A stretch of DNA of 64,000 bases from WHSM01 sp036375165 (GCA_036375165.1 DASUSI010000001.1:1-64000); one strand, 5' to 3'; positions 33,024-43,542 are shown, numbered from the stretch's first letter. Notes: generated by a model not told the origin, from the sequence alone. Numbers and translations: made by a program.

Positions 33024-34211
33024 GTGCCACTGCCACCGCTCGTAGCGCCCGCGCCTGAACTCACCGTCGACGAGGTACGGCGGTATTCGCGACACCTGAT
33101 CATCCCCGACGTCGGGGTAGCGGGTCAGAAACGCCTCAAGAACTCCAGGGTCCTGGTGGTCGGGGCGGGCGGCCTCGGATCGCCCGCGCTGATGTACCTG
33201 GCCGCCGCCGGGGTGGGCACTCTCGGCGTGGTCGACTTCGACGTGGTGGACGAGTCGAATCTGCAGCGGCAGATCATCCACGGCCAGTCCGACGTCGGGC
33301 GCCCCAAGGCGCAGTCGGCGGCGGAGACCATCGCCGAGATCAACCCGCTCGTCAACGTGGTGATCCACAACGAGGCGTTGTCCAACGACAACGTGATGGA
33401 GATCTTCTCCCGGTACGACCTGATCGTGGACGGCACCGACAACTTCGCCACCCGCTACCTGGTCAACGACGCGGCGGTGCTGCTCGGCAAGCCGTACGTG
33501 TGGGGCTCGATCTACCGCTTCGACGGGCAGGCTTCGGTGTTCTGGGCTGGACCCCCGGCGCACGGCCCCTGCTACCGCTGCCTCTACCCGGAGCCGCCAC
33601 CGCCCGGGATGGTGCCCTCCTGCGCTGAAGGCGGAGTGCTCGGGGTGCTGTGCGCCAGCATCGGCTCGATCCAGGTCAACGAGGCGATCAAGCTGCTGGC
33701 CGGCTTCGGCGAGCCGCTGGTGGGCCGGCTCATGGTGTACGACGCGCTGGAGATGTCGTACCGCTCGATCAAGGTCCGCAAGGACCCGAACTGCGCGCTG
33801 TGCGGTGAGAACCCCACCATCACCGGGCTGATCGACTATGAGGACTTCTGCGGCGCGGTGTCCGACGAGGCCGCCCAGGCGGTGCAGGGTTCCACCATCA
33901 CCGCGGTTGAGCTCAAGGAGTGGATGGACGCCGGAAAAGACTTCCACCTGGTGGACGTACGGGAGCCGGCCGAATACGAGATCGTGCGGATTCCCGGCTC
34001 GGTGCTGATCCCGAAGGGGGACATCCTCTCCGGTGAGGCCCTGTCCTCTCTGCCCCAGAACAGGCAGATCGTGCTGCACTGCAAGTCGGGGGTACGGTCC
34101 GCCGAAGCGCTCGCCGCGCTCAAGGCGGCCGGCTTCACCGACGCGGTGCACGTCCAGGGTGGCGTGGTGGCCTGGGCGAAGCAGGTTGACCCGTCGCTGC
34201 CGACGTACTGA
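33024..34211 (+). CDS. moeZ: adenylyltransferase/sulfurtransferase MoeZ
   Basis: 395 residues: an N-terminal ThiF/MoeB domain (GAGGLGSPALMYLAAAG, nucleotide binding; CYRCLYP and CALCG as the zinc Cys pairs) and a C-terminal rhodanese domain with catalytic Cys in HCKSGVRS. MoeZ activates and thiolates the C-terminal Gly-Gly of MoaD-like sulfur carriers, for molybdopterin and, in actinobacteria, some cysteine and thiotemplate pathways. GTG start. Confidence 0.93.
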   Translation: MPLPPLVAPAPELTVDEVRRYSRHLIIPDVGVAGQKRLKNSRVLVVGAGGLGSPALMYLAAAGVGTLGVVDFDVVDESNLQRQIIHGQSDVGRPKAQSAAETIAEINPLVNVVIHNEALSNDNVMEIFSRYDLIVDGTDNFATRYLVNDAAVLLGKPYVWGSIYRFDGQASVFWAGPPAHGPCYRCLYPEPPPPGMVPSCAEGGVLGVLCASIGSIQVNEAIKLLAGFGEPLVGRLMVYDALEMSYRSIKVRKDPNCALCGENPTITGLIDYEDFCGAVSDEAAQAVQGSTITAVELKEWMDAGKDFHLVDVREPAEYEIVRIPGSVLIPKGDILSGEALSSLPQNRQIVLHCKSGVRSAEALAALKAAGFTDAVHVQGGVVAWAKQVDPSLPTY

Positions 34212-34213
34212 GC

Positions 34214-35125
34214 ATGGTTTCCCGGCCGGACGTGCTGCGGGCCTCGGCCCGGATCGCGGAGCGGGTGCGACACACCCCCGTCCTGGAGGTTTTCGAACCC
34301 GGCCCGCTACTGCTCAAGCTGGAGTTTCTGCAGCACTCCGGCTCGTTCAAGGCCCGGGGAGCGTTCAATCGGGTCCTGGCGGCGGCCGAGAGCGGTGAGC
34401 TGACCGACACCGGGGTGATCGCGGCGTCGGGTGGCAACGCCGGCCTGGCATTCGGGTACGCGGCCGCCGTGGTCGGGGTGCCCGCCGAGGTGTACGTGCC
34501 GCAGACCGCCCCGGCGGTGAAGGTGGCGAAGCTGCGGGCCCTGGGCGCCACGGTGGTGCAGCACGGCCGGGAGTACGTGGCGGCGTACGAGGCGGCGCGC
34601 AAGCGTCAGGCGGAAACCGGCGCGGTGTTCTGCCACCCGTACGACCAGCCGGAGGTTGTCGCCGGTCAGGGCACCGTGGCGCTGGAGCTGCCCGCCGTGG
34701 ACACGGTCCTGGTGGCGGTCGGAGGCGGCGGCCTGGTCTCCGGCATCGCCGCCGCGTTGGAGGGACGTTCCCGGGTGGTGGGCGTGGAACCGGAAAGCTG
34801 CCCCACGCTGCACGCGGCGCTCGTCGCGGGGGAACCGGTCGACGTACCGGTCGGCGGAGTGGCCGCGGACTCCCTCGGGGCACGCAGGCTCGGCGAGATC
34901 GCGTTCCAGGTGGTGACCCGGTGCGCGGTGGCCTCGCTCCTGGTGTCCGACGAGGTGATCGTGGCGGCCCGCCGGGACCTGTGGGACCGGTACCGGATCG
35001 TGGTGGAACACGGTGCCGCGACCGCGTGGGCGGCGCTGTTCACCGGCGGGTATCGCCCGCAGCCGGGGGAGCGGGTGGCGGTGGTGTTGTGCGGCGCCAA
35101 CACCGACCCGGCCGACCTCGGGTAG
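34214..35125 (+). CDS. threonine/serine dehydratase-family PLP enzyme
   Basis: 303 residues. The PLP lysine lies in GSFKARGAFNR; SGGNAGLAFGYAA binds substrate and GGGGLVSG binds the PLP phosphate. Fold-type II, most like threonine/serine ammonia-lyases without a regulatory ACT domain. It begins two bases after moeZ, so the two are co-transcribed. The exact substrate is uncertain. Confidence 0.85.
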   Translation: MVSRPDVLRASARIAERVRHTPVLEVFEPGPLLLKLEFLQHSGSFKARGAFNRVLAAAESGELTDTGVIAASGGNAGLAFGYAAAVVGVPAEVYVPQTAPAVKVAKLRALGATVVQHGREYVAAYEAARKRQAETGAVFCHPYDQPEVVAGQGTVALELPAVDTVLVAVGGGGLVSGIAAALEGRSRVVGVEPESCPTLHAALVAGEPVDVPVGGVAADSLGARRLGEIAFQVVTRCAVASLLVSDEVIVAARRDLWDRYRIVVEHGAATAWAALFTGGYRPQPGERVAVVLCGANTDPADLG

Positions 35126-35186
35126 CCCGGGGCTGCCGTCGGGCCACCTCGCCGCCCCCGGCTGACGTTGCGGCTACCGTGTCCGG

Positions 35187-35495
35187 GTGGCCGACGAGGA
35201 GTACGTCGAGGCGGTGCTGTCGCTTGTGGAGCGGATCCCGCCGGGCCGGGTGATGTCGTACGGATCGGTCGCCGAGTGGGTACGCGACCGCACCGGCCGG
35301 GGCTCGGCCCGGGTGGTGGGCAACGTGATGGCACGGTATGGCGGCGCGGTGCCCTGGCACCGGGTGGTGGCCGGGAACGGGCGGCTGCAACCCGGACACG
35401 AGGTCGAGGCGTGGCAGCGGCTCACCGCCGAGGGCGTGCCGTTCCGCACCGACAAGGTCGATATGGCCCGTGCCGCCTGGTATCCGGACGACTGA
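35187..35495 (+). CDS. alkyltransferase-like DNA-binding protein (ATL)
   Basis: 102 residues. The MGMT-type DNA-binding domain is intact (GRVMSYGSVAEWV, helix-turn-helix). The active-site motif reads PWHRVV, with Trp in place of the catalytic Cys of O6-alkylguanine transferases (PCHRV). ATL proteins bind alkylated guanines and flag them for nucleotide excision repair. GTG start. Confidence 0.88.
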   Translation: MADEEYVEAVLSLVERIPPGRVMSYGSVAEWVRDRTGRGSARVVGNVMARYGGAVPWHRVVAGNGRLQPGHEVEAWQRLTAEGVPFRTDKVDMARAAWYPDD

Positions 35496-35500
35496 GGCCC

Positions 35501-36982
35501 TTAGCGGGTGAGGCCGACCCCGCCGCGGCGCGGGTCGCCCCCGGCACCGGTACGTCCCACCGCGCTCGCTCCGCCGAAGTAGTGGTTCAGCCCATCCCAC
35601 CGCTGGATCGGGTAGCCCGCCGCGGCCAGTGCCGCCAGTTCCGGTTCCGGAACCCCCGGTTCGGTGTGCACCACGCCGTCCAGCACGTGGAACCGGGGCC
35701 GGGCGATCGCCGTCGCCGGGTCCAGCCCGTCCAACAGCACCCCAACCAGGGTGTGCACCAGCGCGGTACGGATCCGGGAGGCCCCGGCAGCCCCGGCCGC
35801 GAGCGCCAGCGTGTCGCGTTCGGTCACCACCAGTGGGCACATCATGCTGGCCATCCGCTGTCCCGGACCCTGCTTCGCGGTCAGCAGTTCCGCTTCGCCG
35901 AGCATCGAGTTCAGGTGCACTCCGAGCCCGGGCAGCCACACCCCGGCGCCCACCCCCAGTGTGGTGGTGACGACGCAGGCGTTCCCGGCGGAGTCCACCA
36001 CACTGATGTTGGTGGTCTCACCGCGCCGCTGCTGCCCCGCGTCGCGTAGCGCGTCGGCGATCCGTACCACCCGCTTGTCCGGGGCCAGCCCGGCGAGGGG
36101 AGGGAGACTCGCGATGGTCTCCACGGTGCGGTTCAGGTCGGTGCGTCCGTACACCCGGTACCCGTCGACGTCGGCGGACGTCACGGAGACCTCCAGTACC
36201 CGGTAGGCCGCCAGGTCGGTGTGACTGAGCGCCCCGCCCGCCTTCCGTACCGCGTCCACGGTCGCCGCCCCGATCTCGCCGGCGTAGAAGACGGCGGGGC
36301 CCTGTTCGGCGAGCAGCGCCAGGGCCTGGTCCAGGCCGGGGTGGTAGAGCAGGTCGCCGCCGTCCAGCAGCCGACCGTCCGGCGCGTACACCGCGGCACC
36401 GTCGCCGTGCAGCATCACCGGGGCGAGCGACACCAGGGTACGGGCCTGTGCCACCGGCAACGCGACGCCGCGACGTGCCAGCCGCAGCGCGGGTATCACC
36501 ACCGACCGCCACGGCAACCGGCCCCAACGGGCGTGCATCTCGCCGCACCCGGCGGGTACGCCGGGCACCGCGACGCTGGCGCCGCCCACGGCGTACTGCA
36601 CCGGCACGGCACCGAAGTTGACCTCCACCGCGGTCATCGGCATGGCGGCGGTCCCAGGGTCCAGCCCAGGCACCGCGACGAAGAAGTCCAGGCAGGTCAC
36701 GGTGCGGCTGGCGGCGTCGTAGTACGTGGCGTACCCGCCCCCGGCGATCCCGGTGAGCAGGGTCTCGGCCACGCAACTGGCCAGTACGGCGGCCACCGCC
36801 GCGTCCGCTGCCGTGCCCCCGGCGTCGAGTACGTCGATGCCGACCTGTGCGGTCGCTGGGTGACCGGCAGCCACGCCGGCACGCACCCTCGTCGCCCTCC
36901 TCCTGCCGGACTCCGGTGTCCCGGAAGCGCGGAACCCCCAGGGCCGGGCCCCGGGTCCCCGCACAGGATCCACCAGTCGCAT
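35501..36982 (-). CDS. gamma-glutamyltransferase family protein
   Basis: 493 residues. GETTNISVVD carries the catalytic Thr that becomes N-terminal after self-cleavage. GGTAADAAVAAVLASCVAE and HTDLAAYR are family motifs. It would split or transfer gamma-glutamyl groups, or act as a cephalosporin-acylase-like hydrolase. No clear signal peptide. The start (ATG 36982) lacks a strong ribosome binding site; an in-frame GTG about 30 codons on is possible. Confidence 0.85.
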   Translation of the reverse strand: MRLVDPVRGPGARPWGFRASGTPESGRRRATRVRAGVAAGHPATAQVGIDVLDAGGTAADAAVAAVLASCVAETLLTGIAGGGYATYYDAASRTVTCLDFFVAVPGLDPGTAAMPMTAVEVNFGAVPVQYAVGGASVAVPGVPAGCGEMHARWGRLPWRSVVIPALRLARRGVALPVAQARTLVSLAPVMLHGDGAAVYAPDGRLLDGGDLLYHPGLDQALALLAEQGPAVFYAGEIGAATVDAVRKAGGALSHTDLAAYRVLEVSVTSADVDGYRVYGRTDLNRTVETIASLPPLAGLAPDKRVVRIADALRDAGQQRRGETTNISVVDSAGNACVVTTTLGVGAGVWLPGLGVHLNSMLGEAELLTAKQGPGQRMASMMCPLVVTERDTLALAAGAAGASRIRTALVHTLVGVLLDGLDPATAIARPRFHVLDGVVHTEPGVPEPELAALAAAGYPIQRWDGLNHYFGGASAVGRTGAGGDPRRGGVGLTR

Positions 36983-37078
36983 TATTCGCAGTTGGCGGTG
37001 TCCGGGAGACCCGAATCCGCAAAGCGGAGTGCCGTGCCGGTCCCGGGATGGATCATACCCGCGTGATCTGATGTCCGG

Positions 37079-40000
37079 GTGACCCTGGCGTCGACCGCAA
37101 CCCGACCGACGTACCGCCTGGTCCGCCGACCGTTCGAGCCGACGGTACCGTCGCTGGACGAAACCCAGCGGCAGATCGTGGCGCACCGACGGGGCCCGTT
37201 GCTGGGGCTCGGCGGCCCGGGCACCGGCAAGACCACCGTACTGGTCGAGGCCGCCGCCGCCCGGGTCGCCGAAGGCACCGACCCGGAGCGGTTGCTGGTG
37301 CTCACCTTCAGCCGCCGGGGCGCGGCCCGGTTGCGGACCAGGATCGCGGCCAGGGTCGCCATGGACGGCCGGGCCTGCGGTGAGCTTTCGGTCCGTACCT
37401 TCCACGGGTACGCGTTCGCCGTGCTCCGGCGACTCGCGGCACGGTACGGCGAGCCGCTGCCCCGGCTACTCAACGGCCCCGAGCAGGACCTGGTGATCCG
37501 GGAGCTGCTCGCCCACGACACCGTCGGGTGGCCAGTCTCACTGCGGTCCGCGCTGCGTACCCGGGGATTCGCCGCCGAACTGCGGGACCTGTTACTGCGG
37601 GCCTCCGAGCGTGGGGTGGGGCCGCAGCACCTGGCCGAGCTGGGCCGGGAGCACGGCCGTGACGACTGGGTGGCCGCCGCCCGGTTCGCCCGGGAGTACG
37701 GGGATGTGCTGACCTTGCGGGACGCCACCACATTCGGCTCGGTCGGCTACGACACGGCGGAGCTGATCCGGGTCACCACAGCACGGCTCGCCGCCGATGT
37801 CGACGCGTTGGCCGCCGAACGGAGCCGGGCCCGGTTCACGTACGTGGACGAGATCCACGACCTGGACCCGGCGCAGTGGGACCTGTTGCACCTGATCGCC
37901 GGAGGCGGCGGCAACCTGGTGGGCTTCGGTGACCCGGACTCGTCGATGTTCGCGTTCCGGGGGGCGGACCCGACTGAGATCTGGCGGATGACCGAGCGGT
38001 TCCGCAGCGCCTCCGGTGAGCCGGCACCCATCGTCGCCCTGCACACCTGCTGGCGGTCCGGTCCGGCGTTGGTGGCCGCCGCCGACCGGGTGGTCGAGCG
38101 GGTACGCGGCCCCGGTCGGCACCGGGTGCGCCGGCCGGCCACCGGAACCCCGGACGGTGCGGTCGAGGTGCGGCTGTTCCGGTCGGTGACCCAGGAGGCG
38201 GCGTACCTGGCACACCGGTTACGGGCGGCACACCTGCTGGACGGGGTGCCGTGGTCGGCCATGGCGGTGCTGATGCGCTCCGCGTCGATGCAACTCGCCG
38301 GGCTGCGTCGGGCGCTGACGCAGGCCGGCGTCCCGGTCCGGGTGGCCGCCGACGACCTGCCGTTGGCAGCGCAGCCGGCGACCGCGCCGCTGCTGCTGCT
38401 GTTGCGCTGCGCCCTGGAGCCGGCCGGGGTGGACGAGGAGGTCGCGGTGGCGCTGCTGCACTCCCCGCTGGGTGGTGCGGATCCGTTCGCGGAGCGGCGG
38501 CTCCGCCAAGGGCTGCGTGGCCTCGCGCTGGCCGCCGGGGACCGCCGTCCGTCGGGCGTGCTGCTCGCCGAAGCGCTCGCTGACCCGGCGGAACTGGCCG
38601 CGTTGGACGCCCGGTGGGCGGCCCCGGCCCGTCGGGTCGCCGCCCTGCTCGCCACCACCCGGGAGACGGTGCGGCACCCGGAGGCCACGGCCGAGCAGGC
38701 GCTCTGGGAACTGTGGCAGGCCAGCGGGCTGGCAGAACGGTGGGCCGCGGCGAGTGCCGCGGGCGGTCAGCGGGGTGCCGCCGCGGACCGGGACCTGGAC
38801 GCGGTGCTCGCGCTGTTCGACGCGGCGGCACGGTTTACCGACCGGCTGCCCGGAGCGGGCCCGCGAGCCTTCCTGGAACACCTCGTGGGGCAGCAGATCC
38901 CGGCCGATTCGCTGGCCCCGGCCGCGGAGACCGGGGAAGCGGTCAGCCTGATCACGGTGCACTCCGCGAAGGGCCTGGAGTGGGATCTGGTGGCGGTCCC
39001 TGGGGTGCAGGAAGGACGTTGGCCGGACCTGCGGTTGCGCGGCTCGGTGCTGGGGTCTGAGCTGCTGGTCGACGTGGTGTCCGGCCGTGCCGTGCCGGGG
39101 GACCGGTCCGGGTCGCTCACCGCGGCTCTGGACGAGGAGCGCCGGTTGTGCTTCGTTGCCGTGACCCGGGCCCGCACCCAGCTGATCATGACCGCCATCG
39201 CCTCCGGTGACGGCGAGGAACAGCCGAGCCGGTTTCTGGATGAGCTGGCCGCCCCGGATTCCGGGCCGGAACCCGCGTCAGAGCCGGACACCGGGTCCTC
39301 GCCGGCTGGTGTGCCGGATGCCGGGCCGCCGCTGACCCTGACGCTGCCCGCCCTGGTGGCCCGGTTACGTACCGTGGTGGCCGATCCGCGGGCCGGGCTG
39401 GTGCGGCGCCGAGCCGCCGCCCGCCAGCTCGCCCGGCTGGCCGACACCCGGGTAGCGGGCGCCCACCCGGACCAGTGGTGGGGGTTGCGGCCATTGTCGG
39501 ACCCCGGCCCGCTCGCCGCCGCCGGCGAACCGGCGACGGTCTCCCCGTCCATGGTGGAGCAGGCACGGCGGTGCGGCCTGCGGTGGTTGCTGGAGCGGCA
39601 CGGCGGCGCGAAGCCGCCCGGTGCGGAGCAGACGGTGGGCAGCCTGGTGCATGCCGCCGCCGAACGGGTGGACCGGCTCACCACACCCGAGCTTTACCGC
39701 TACCTCGACGAGCACTGGGGGGTGGTGGAGGTAGCGGCGCGCTGGGAGGAAGGCCGCAAGCGGGAGCAGGCCGAGCAGATGGTGCAGCGACTGGTGCGCT
39801 GGGTGGCCAACAACCCTCGGGAACTGGTCGCCACCGAGCAACCGTTTCAGGCCACTCTCCCGGGAAGCGATGTCACGATCACGGGCACGGTCGACCGGGT
39901 CGAACGCGACGCCGCCGGCCGGCTGGTGATCATCGATTTCAAGACCGGTAAGTCCTCGCCGACCGGCGAGGAGGTGCGCCGCCACCCCCAGCTCGGCACG

Positions 40001-40348
40001 TACCAGCTCGCGGTGGCACTCGGCGGGTTCACCGGGTTCTCCGACGTGACCGAGCCGGGCGGGGCGGCCCTGGTGCAACTCGGCAGGGAACGGCGGGACG
40101 GTCCGGAGCAGCACCAGCCGCCGCTGGCGGCCGACCAGGATCCCGGGTGGGCCGAGGACGCGGTCCGCGACGCCGCCAGCACGATGTCCGGGGCCAGTTT
40201 CACCGCACGGGCAAACCCGCAGTGCGGGATCTGTGCGGTGCGGACCTCATGTCCGCTGTCCGAGCATGGCCGGCAGGTGGTGGAACCCGGGGAGCGGGAG
40301 CATGACGTGCGGGAGCTTCCCGACGGTGCGGACGGCGGGTGCCGGTGA
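37079..40348 (+). CDS. adnA: AdnA-like helicase-nuclease subunit
   Basis: 1089 residues: UvrD-type motor with P-loop GGPGTGKT (45-52), Walker B VDEIHD, motif VI VAVTRARTQL, and a C-terminal PD-(D/E)xK nuclease (VIIDFKTGKSS). A Cys in RRCGLRW and three in CGICAVRTSC are placed like the [4Fe-4S] staple of AddB-type nucleases. AdnAB is the actinobacterial double-strand-break resection machine. Overlaps adnB (GTGA). Confidence 0.88.
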   Translation: MTLASTATRPTYRLVRRPFEPTVPSLDETQRQIVAHRRGPLLGLGGPGTGKTTVLVEAAAARVAEGTDPERLLVLTFSRRGAARLRTRIAARVAMDGRACGELSVRTFHGYAFAVLRRLAARYGEPLPRLLNGPEQDLVIRELLAHDTVGWPVSLRSALRTRGFAAELRDLLLRASERGVGPQHLAELGREHGRDDWVAAARFAREYGDVLTLRDATTFGSVGYDTAELIRVTTARLAADVDALAAERSRARFTYVDEIHDLDPAQWDLLHLIAGGGGNLVGFGDPDSSMFAFRGADPTEIWRMTERFRSASGEPAPIVALHTCWRSGPALVAAADRVVERVRGPGRHRVRRPATGTPDGAVEVRLFRSVTQEAAYLAHRLRAAHLLDGVPWSAMAVLMRSASMQLAGLRRALTQAGVPVRVAADDLPLAAQPATAPLLLLLRCALEPAGVDEEVAVALLHSPLGGADPFAERRLRQGLRGLALAAGDRRPSGVLLAEALADPAELAALDARWAAPARRVAALLATTRETVRHPEATAEQALWELWQASGLAERWAAASAAGGQRGAAADRDLDAVLALFDAAARFTDRLPGAGPRAFLEHLVGQQIPADSLAPAAETGEAVSLITVHSAKGLEWDLVAVPGVQEGRWPDLRLRGSVLGSELLVDVVSGRAVPGDRSGSLTAALDEERRLCFVAVTRARTQLIMTAIASGDGEEQPSRFLDELAAPDSGPEPASEPDTGSSPAGVPDAGPPLTLTLPALVARLRTVVADPRAGLVRRRAAARQLARLADTRVAGAHPDQWWGLRPLSDPGPLAAAGEPATVSPSMVEQARRCGLRWLLERHGGAKPPGAEQTVGSLVHAAAERVDRLTTPELYRYLDEHWGVVEVAARWEEGRKREQAEQMVQRLVRWVANNPRELVATEQPFQATLPGSDVTITGTVDRVERDAAGRLVIIDFKTGKSSPTGEEVRRHPQLGTYQLAVALGGFTGFSDVTEPGGAALVQLGRERRDGPEQHQPPLAADQDPGWAEDAVRDAASTMSGASFTARANPQCGICAVRTSCPLSEHGRQVVEPGEREHDVRELPDGADGGCR

Positions 40349-43300
40349 CCGGGCTCGACGTACGCGATGGTCTCCGGTACACCCCCGGGGACCTCGCTGA
40401 CCTGCTCCGGCTGCCGGCTCCCACGCCCCAGCAGGCGGCGGTGATCGCGAGTCCGCCGCGCCCGGTCCTGGTGGTCGCAGGCGCGGGTTCCGGCAAAACC
40501 GAGACCATGGCCGCCCGGGTGGTGTACCTGGTGGCCAACGGACTGGTCCGGCCGGACCAGGTGCTCGGCCTGACGTTCACCCGCAAGGCGGCGGGGGAAC
40601 TCGCCAGGCGGGTACGCCAGCGACTGGCTCAACTCGGTGCCACACCCGAGTTCGGACAACTGCGGGGAGAGTTGCTGGCCGGCGAGGCGACGATCTCCAC
40701 CTATCACGCGTACGCCGCCCGGGTGGTCTCCGAGCACGGGGTCCGCTCCGGGTTCGAGCCGGGCACCCGGCTTTTCACCGAAGCGGCGTGCTGGCAGCTC
40801 GCCGACACCGTGGTGCGCTCGTACGAGGGCGACATGTCCGGTGTCGATTTCGCGGTGGCGACCGTGACCAAGGCGGTGCTGGAACTGGCCGCGAGTCTCT
40901 CCGAGCACCTGCGTAGCCCGGCCGAGCTGGCCGACTACTGCGAGCAGTTCGCCGCCGAGCTGGCCAGCCGGCCTGGTCGGATGTTCGCCCCGGTGGAGAA
41001 GGTCCTGGCCCGGCAGCGGGCGCGGGGCCGGTTGCTGCCCTTGGTGGAGGGGTACGCGGAGCGCAAGCGGGACGCCGACGCGATGGACTTCGCCGACCAG
41101 ATGGCCCGCGCCGCAGTCGTGGCCCGGGACCACCCGCAGGTGAGCCAGATCGAGCGGGACCGGTACCGGGTGGTGCTGCTGGACGAGTACCAGGACACCA
41201 GCCACGCCCAGGTGGTGCTGCTGCGGTCGCTTTTCGGGGACGGCCATCCGGTGACCGCGGTCGGTGACCCGTGCCAGTCGATCTACGGATGGCGAGGTGC
41301 CAGTGCCGGCACCCTGGAACGGTTCCCCACCGCCTTCCCAGGGCCGGACGGACAGCCAGCGCGTACCCTGCCGCTTTCGGTGAGCTGGCGGAACCGGCCG
41401 GAGATCCTGGAGGTCGCCAACGGGCTGTCGGAGCCGCTGCGTGCCGGGGACGGGCAGGTGCTCCGCGCGGCGCGGGCGGTGGCCACTGACGCCGGAATCG
41501 GGGTGCGCTGCGCCCTGCTCGCCACCGTCGCCGACGAGGCGGAGTGGCTCGCCGGGCGGATCGCCGAGGCGTGGCGCAAGGCCGGACCCCGGCCCACCGC
41601 GGCGGTGCTGGTACGTACCCGTCGACAGATCCCGCTGCTGGAGTCGGCGCTTCGGGCCCGGGGGTTGCCGGTGGAGGTGGTGGGTCTGGGCGGCCTGCTG
41701 GACACTCCGGAGGTCCGTGAGATCGTCTGCACCCTGCGGGTGCTGGCCGACCCGACCGACGGCGCGTCACTGCTGCGGCTGCTCGCCGGCCCTCGGTGGC
41801 GAATCGGGCCTCGGGACATCGTGGCGTTGCACCGGCGGGCCCGGGCCCTGGCCGAGCAGCGACGCCGGCTGGCCGCCGGTGAGGACCTGCCGGCTGTCAC
41901 GCACCGGTTGGACGAGGCGGCGCTCACCGAGGCGCTGCTCGACATCGGGTCCGCCGAGGGCTATTCGGCCGAGGGGCACCGCCGGCTGCGGGGCTTCGCC
42001 GGGGAGCTGCGCGGGCTCTGGTCCCGTACCGACCAGACCTTGCCGGACCTGGTCGGGGACGTGGAACAGACCATCGGACTTGACGTCGAGGTGGCAGCCC
42101 GGGGTGGCGACGGCACCATGGCACGTGGCCACCTGGATGCCTTCGCCGACGTGGCGGCCCGGTTCGCCGCCGAATCCGAGACCCCGACGCTGTCGGCGTT
42201 CCTGGCGTTCTGCGAGGCGGCGGAACGCTCGGAGCGGGGTCTTGAGCCCGGCAAGGTGGAGGTCACCGAGGGTGCCGTGCAGCTGCTCACGGTGCACGCC
42301 GCGAAGGGTCTGGAGTGGGACATCGTGGCGGTGGCCGGCCTGTGCGCCGGGGTGTTCCCGAACCGGCAGCAGTCCGACCACTGGCTGGCCCAGCCCGGGG
42401 TGCTCCCGTTCGACCTGCGTGGCGACGCCGCCGGGCTTCCGGCGCTGGACCTCGGAGCCGCACTGGACCAGCGCGGGGTGCGGGACGCGATCGAGGCGTT
42501 CGAGGAGGCGTGGCGGGAACACTCCCGGGAGGAGGAGCGGCGGCTGGCATACGTCGCGGTGACCCGGCCGCGATGGCTCCTGCTCTGTTCCGGCTACTGG
42601 TGGGATGACGTGGCACGCCGCCGCCGGGGACCGTCCGATTTCCTCACCGAGGTCCGGGACCACTGTCGGGCCGGGGCCGGGGTGGTTGACGACTGGGTCA
42701 TCGAGCCGGACCCGGACGCGGAGAATCCGCTGCTGGCGCGGGCCCGCACGGCGCAGTGGCCGCTCGATCCGCTCGGGGCTCGCCGGTCCACGTTGGAGCA
42801 GGCCGCGGCCCTGGTACGGGAAGCACTCGGGTCCGGTCCGGTGGAGCCGGAGACGGACGAGGAGTTGGAGTGGGCGCGGCAGGTGGATCTGCTGCTGGCC
42901 GAGCGTGCCGCGGCGATCACGACTGGCCCGGTCGAGGTCACCCTGCCGGAGTCGGTCTCGGTGTCGATGCTGGTCGGGCTGCGGGCCGATCCGCAGCGGC
43001 TGGCCAAGCGGTTGCGTCGGCCGTTGCCGGAGCCTCCCAATCCGTACGCCAGGCGCGGCACGGCGTTCCACGCCTGGCTGGAGCAGCGGTTCGACGGTGA
43101 CCGGCTGCTGGACCTGGACGAGCTGCCGGGCGCCGGTGACGCGGACGCCGCCCCCGACGAGGCGTTTGGACAGTTGCGTGCCCGGTTCGAGGCGAGCGAG
43201 TGGGCGCACCGTACCCCGGTGGCGGTGGAGGTCCCGTTCACCGCGGTCGTCGCGGGAGTGGTGTTGCGGGGCCGGATGGACGCGGTGTTCGCCGACGGAG

Positions 43301-43542
43301 CCGGCGGCTACCAGGTGATCGACTGGAAGACCGGTCGGCAACCGTCCGGAAGGGACGCTCAGGCCGCCGCGGTGCAGCTCGCGGCGTACCGGCTGGCATG
43401 GGCGCAACTGGCCGGGGTGCCGGTGCGACGGGTACGGGCCGGCTTCCACTACGTACCGGACAATGTGACGGTACGCCCGGCGGACCTGCTCGACGCTGAC
43501 GCGCTCGCCGCTCTCGTGGCCGGCCTCCCCGTGGCCGGTTGA
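40345..43542 (+). CDS. adnB: AdnB-like helicase-nuclease subunit
   Basis: 1065 residues from GTG 40345 (overlapping the adnA stop). UvrD-type motor with P-loop AGAGSGKTE (45-53), canonical LLDEYQDTS and QSIYGWRGA, and a C-terminal nuclease (VIDWKTGRQ). Unlike AdnA it lacks the Cys staple. In mycobacteria AdnB is the lead motor; the more canonical motifs here fit that. Confidence 0.88.
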   Translation: MTGLDVRDGLRYTPGDLADLLRLPAPTPQQAAVIASPPRPVLVVAGAGSGKTETMAARVVYLVANGLVRPDQVLGLTFTRKAAGELARRVRQRLAQLGATPEFGQLRGELLAGEATISTYHAYAARVVSEHGVRSGFEPGTRLFTEAACWQLADTVVRSYEGDMSGVDFAVATVTKAVLELAASLSEHLRSPAELADYCEQFAAELASRPGRMFAPVEKVLARQRARGRLLPLVEGYAERKRDADAMDFADQMARAAVVARDHPQVSQIERDRYRVVLLDEYQDTSHAQVVLLRSLFGDGHPVTAVGDPCQSIYGWRGASAGTLERFPTAFPGPDGQPARTLPLSVSWRNRPEILEVANGLSEPLRAGDGQVLRAARAVATDAGIGVRCALLATVADEAEWLAGRIAEAWRKAGPRPTAAVLVRTRRQIPLLESALRARGLPVEVVGLGGLLDTPEVREIVCTLRVLADPTDGASLLRLLAGPRWRIGPRDIVALHRRARALAEQRRRLAAGEDLPAVTHRLDEAALTEALLDIGSAEGYSAEGHRRLRGFAGELRGLWSRTDQTLPDLVGDVEQTIGLDVEVAARGGDGTMARGHLDAFADVAARFAAESETPTLSAFLAFCEAAERSERGLEPGKVEVTEGAVQLLTVHAAKGLEWDIVAVAGLCAGVFPNRQQSDHWLAQPGVLPFDLRGDAAGLPALDLGAALDQRGVRDAIEAFEEAWREHSREEERRLAYVAVTRPRWLLLCSGYWWDDVARRRRGPSDFLTEVRDHCRAGAGVVDDWVIEPDPDAENPLLARARTAQWPLDPLGARRSTLEQAAALVREALGSGPVEPETDEELEWARQVDLLLAERAAAITTGPVEVTLPESVSVSMLVGLRADPQRLAKRLRRPLPEPPNPYARRGTAFHAWLEQRFDGDRLLDLDELPGAGDADAAPDEAFGQLRARFEASEWAHRTPVAVEVPFTAVVAGVVLRGRMDAVFADGAGGYQVIDWKTGRQPSGRDAQAAAVQLAAYRLAWAQLAGVPVRRVRAGFHYVPDNVTVRPADLLDADALAALVAGLPVAG

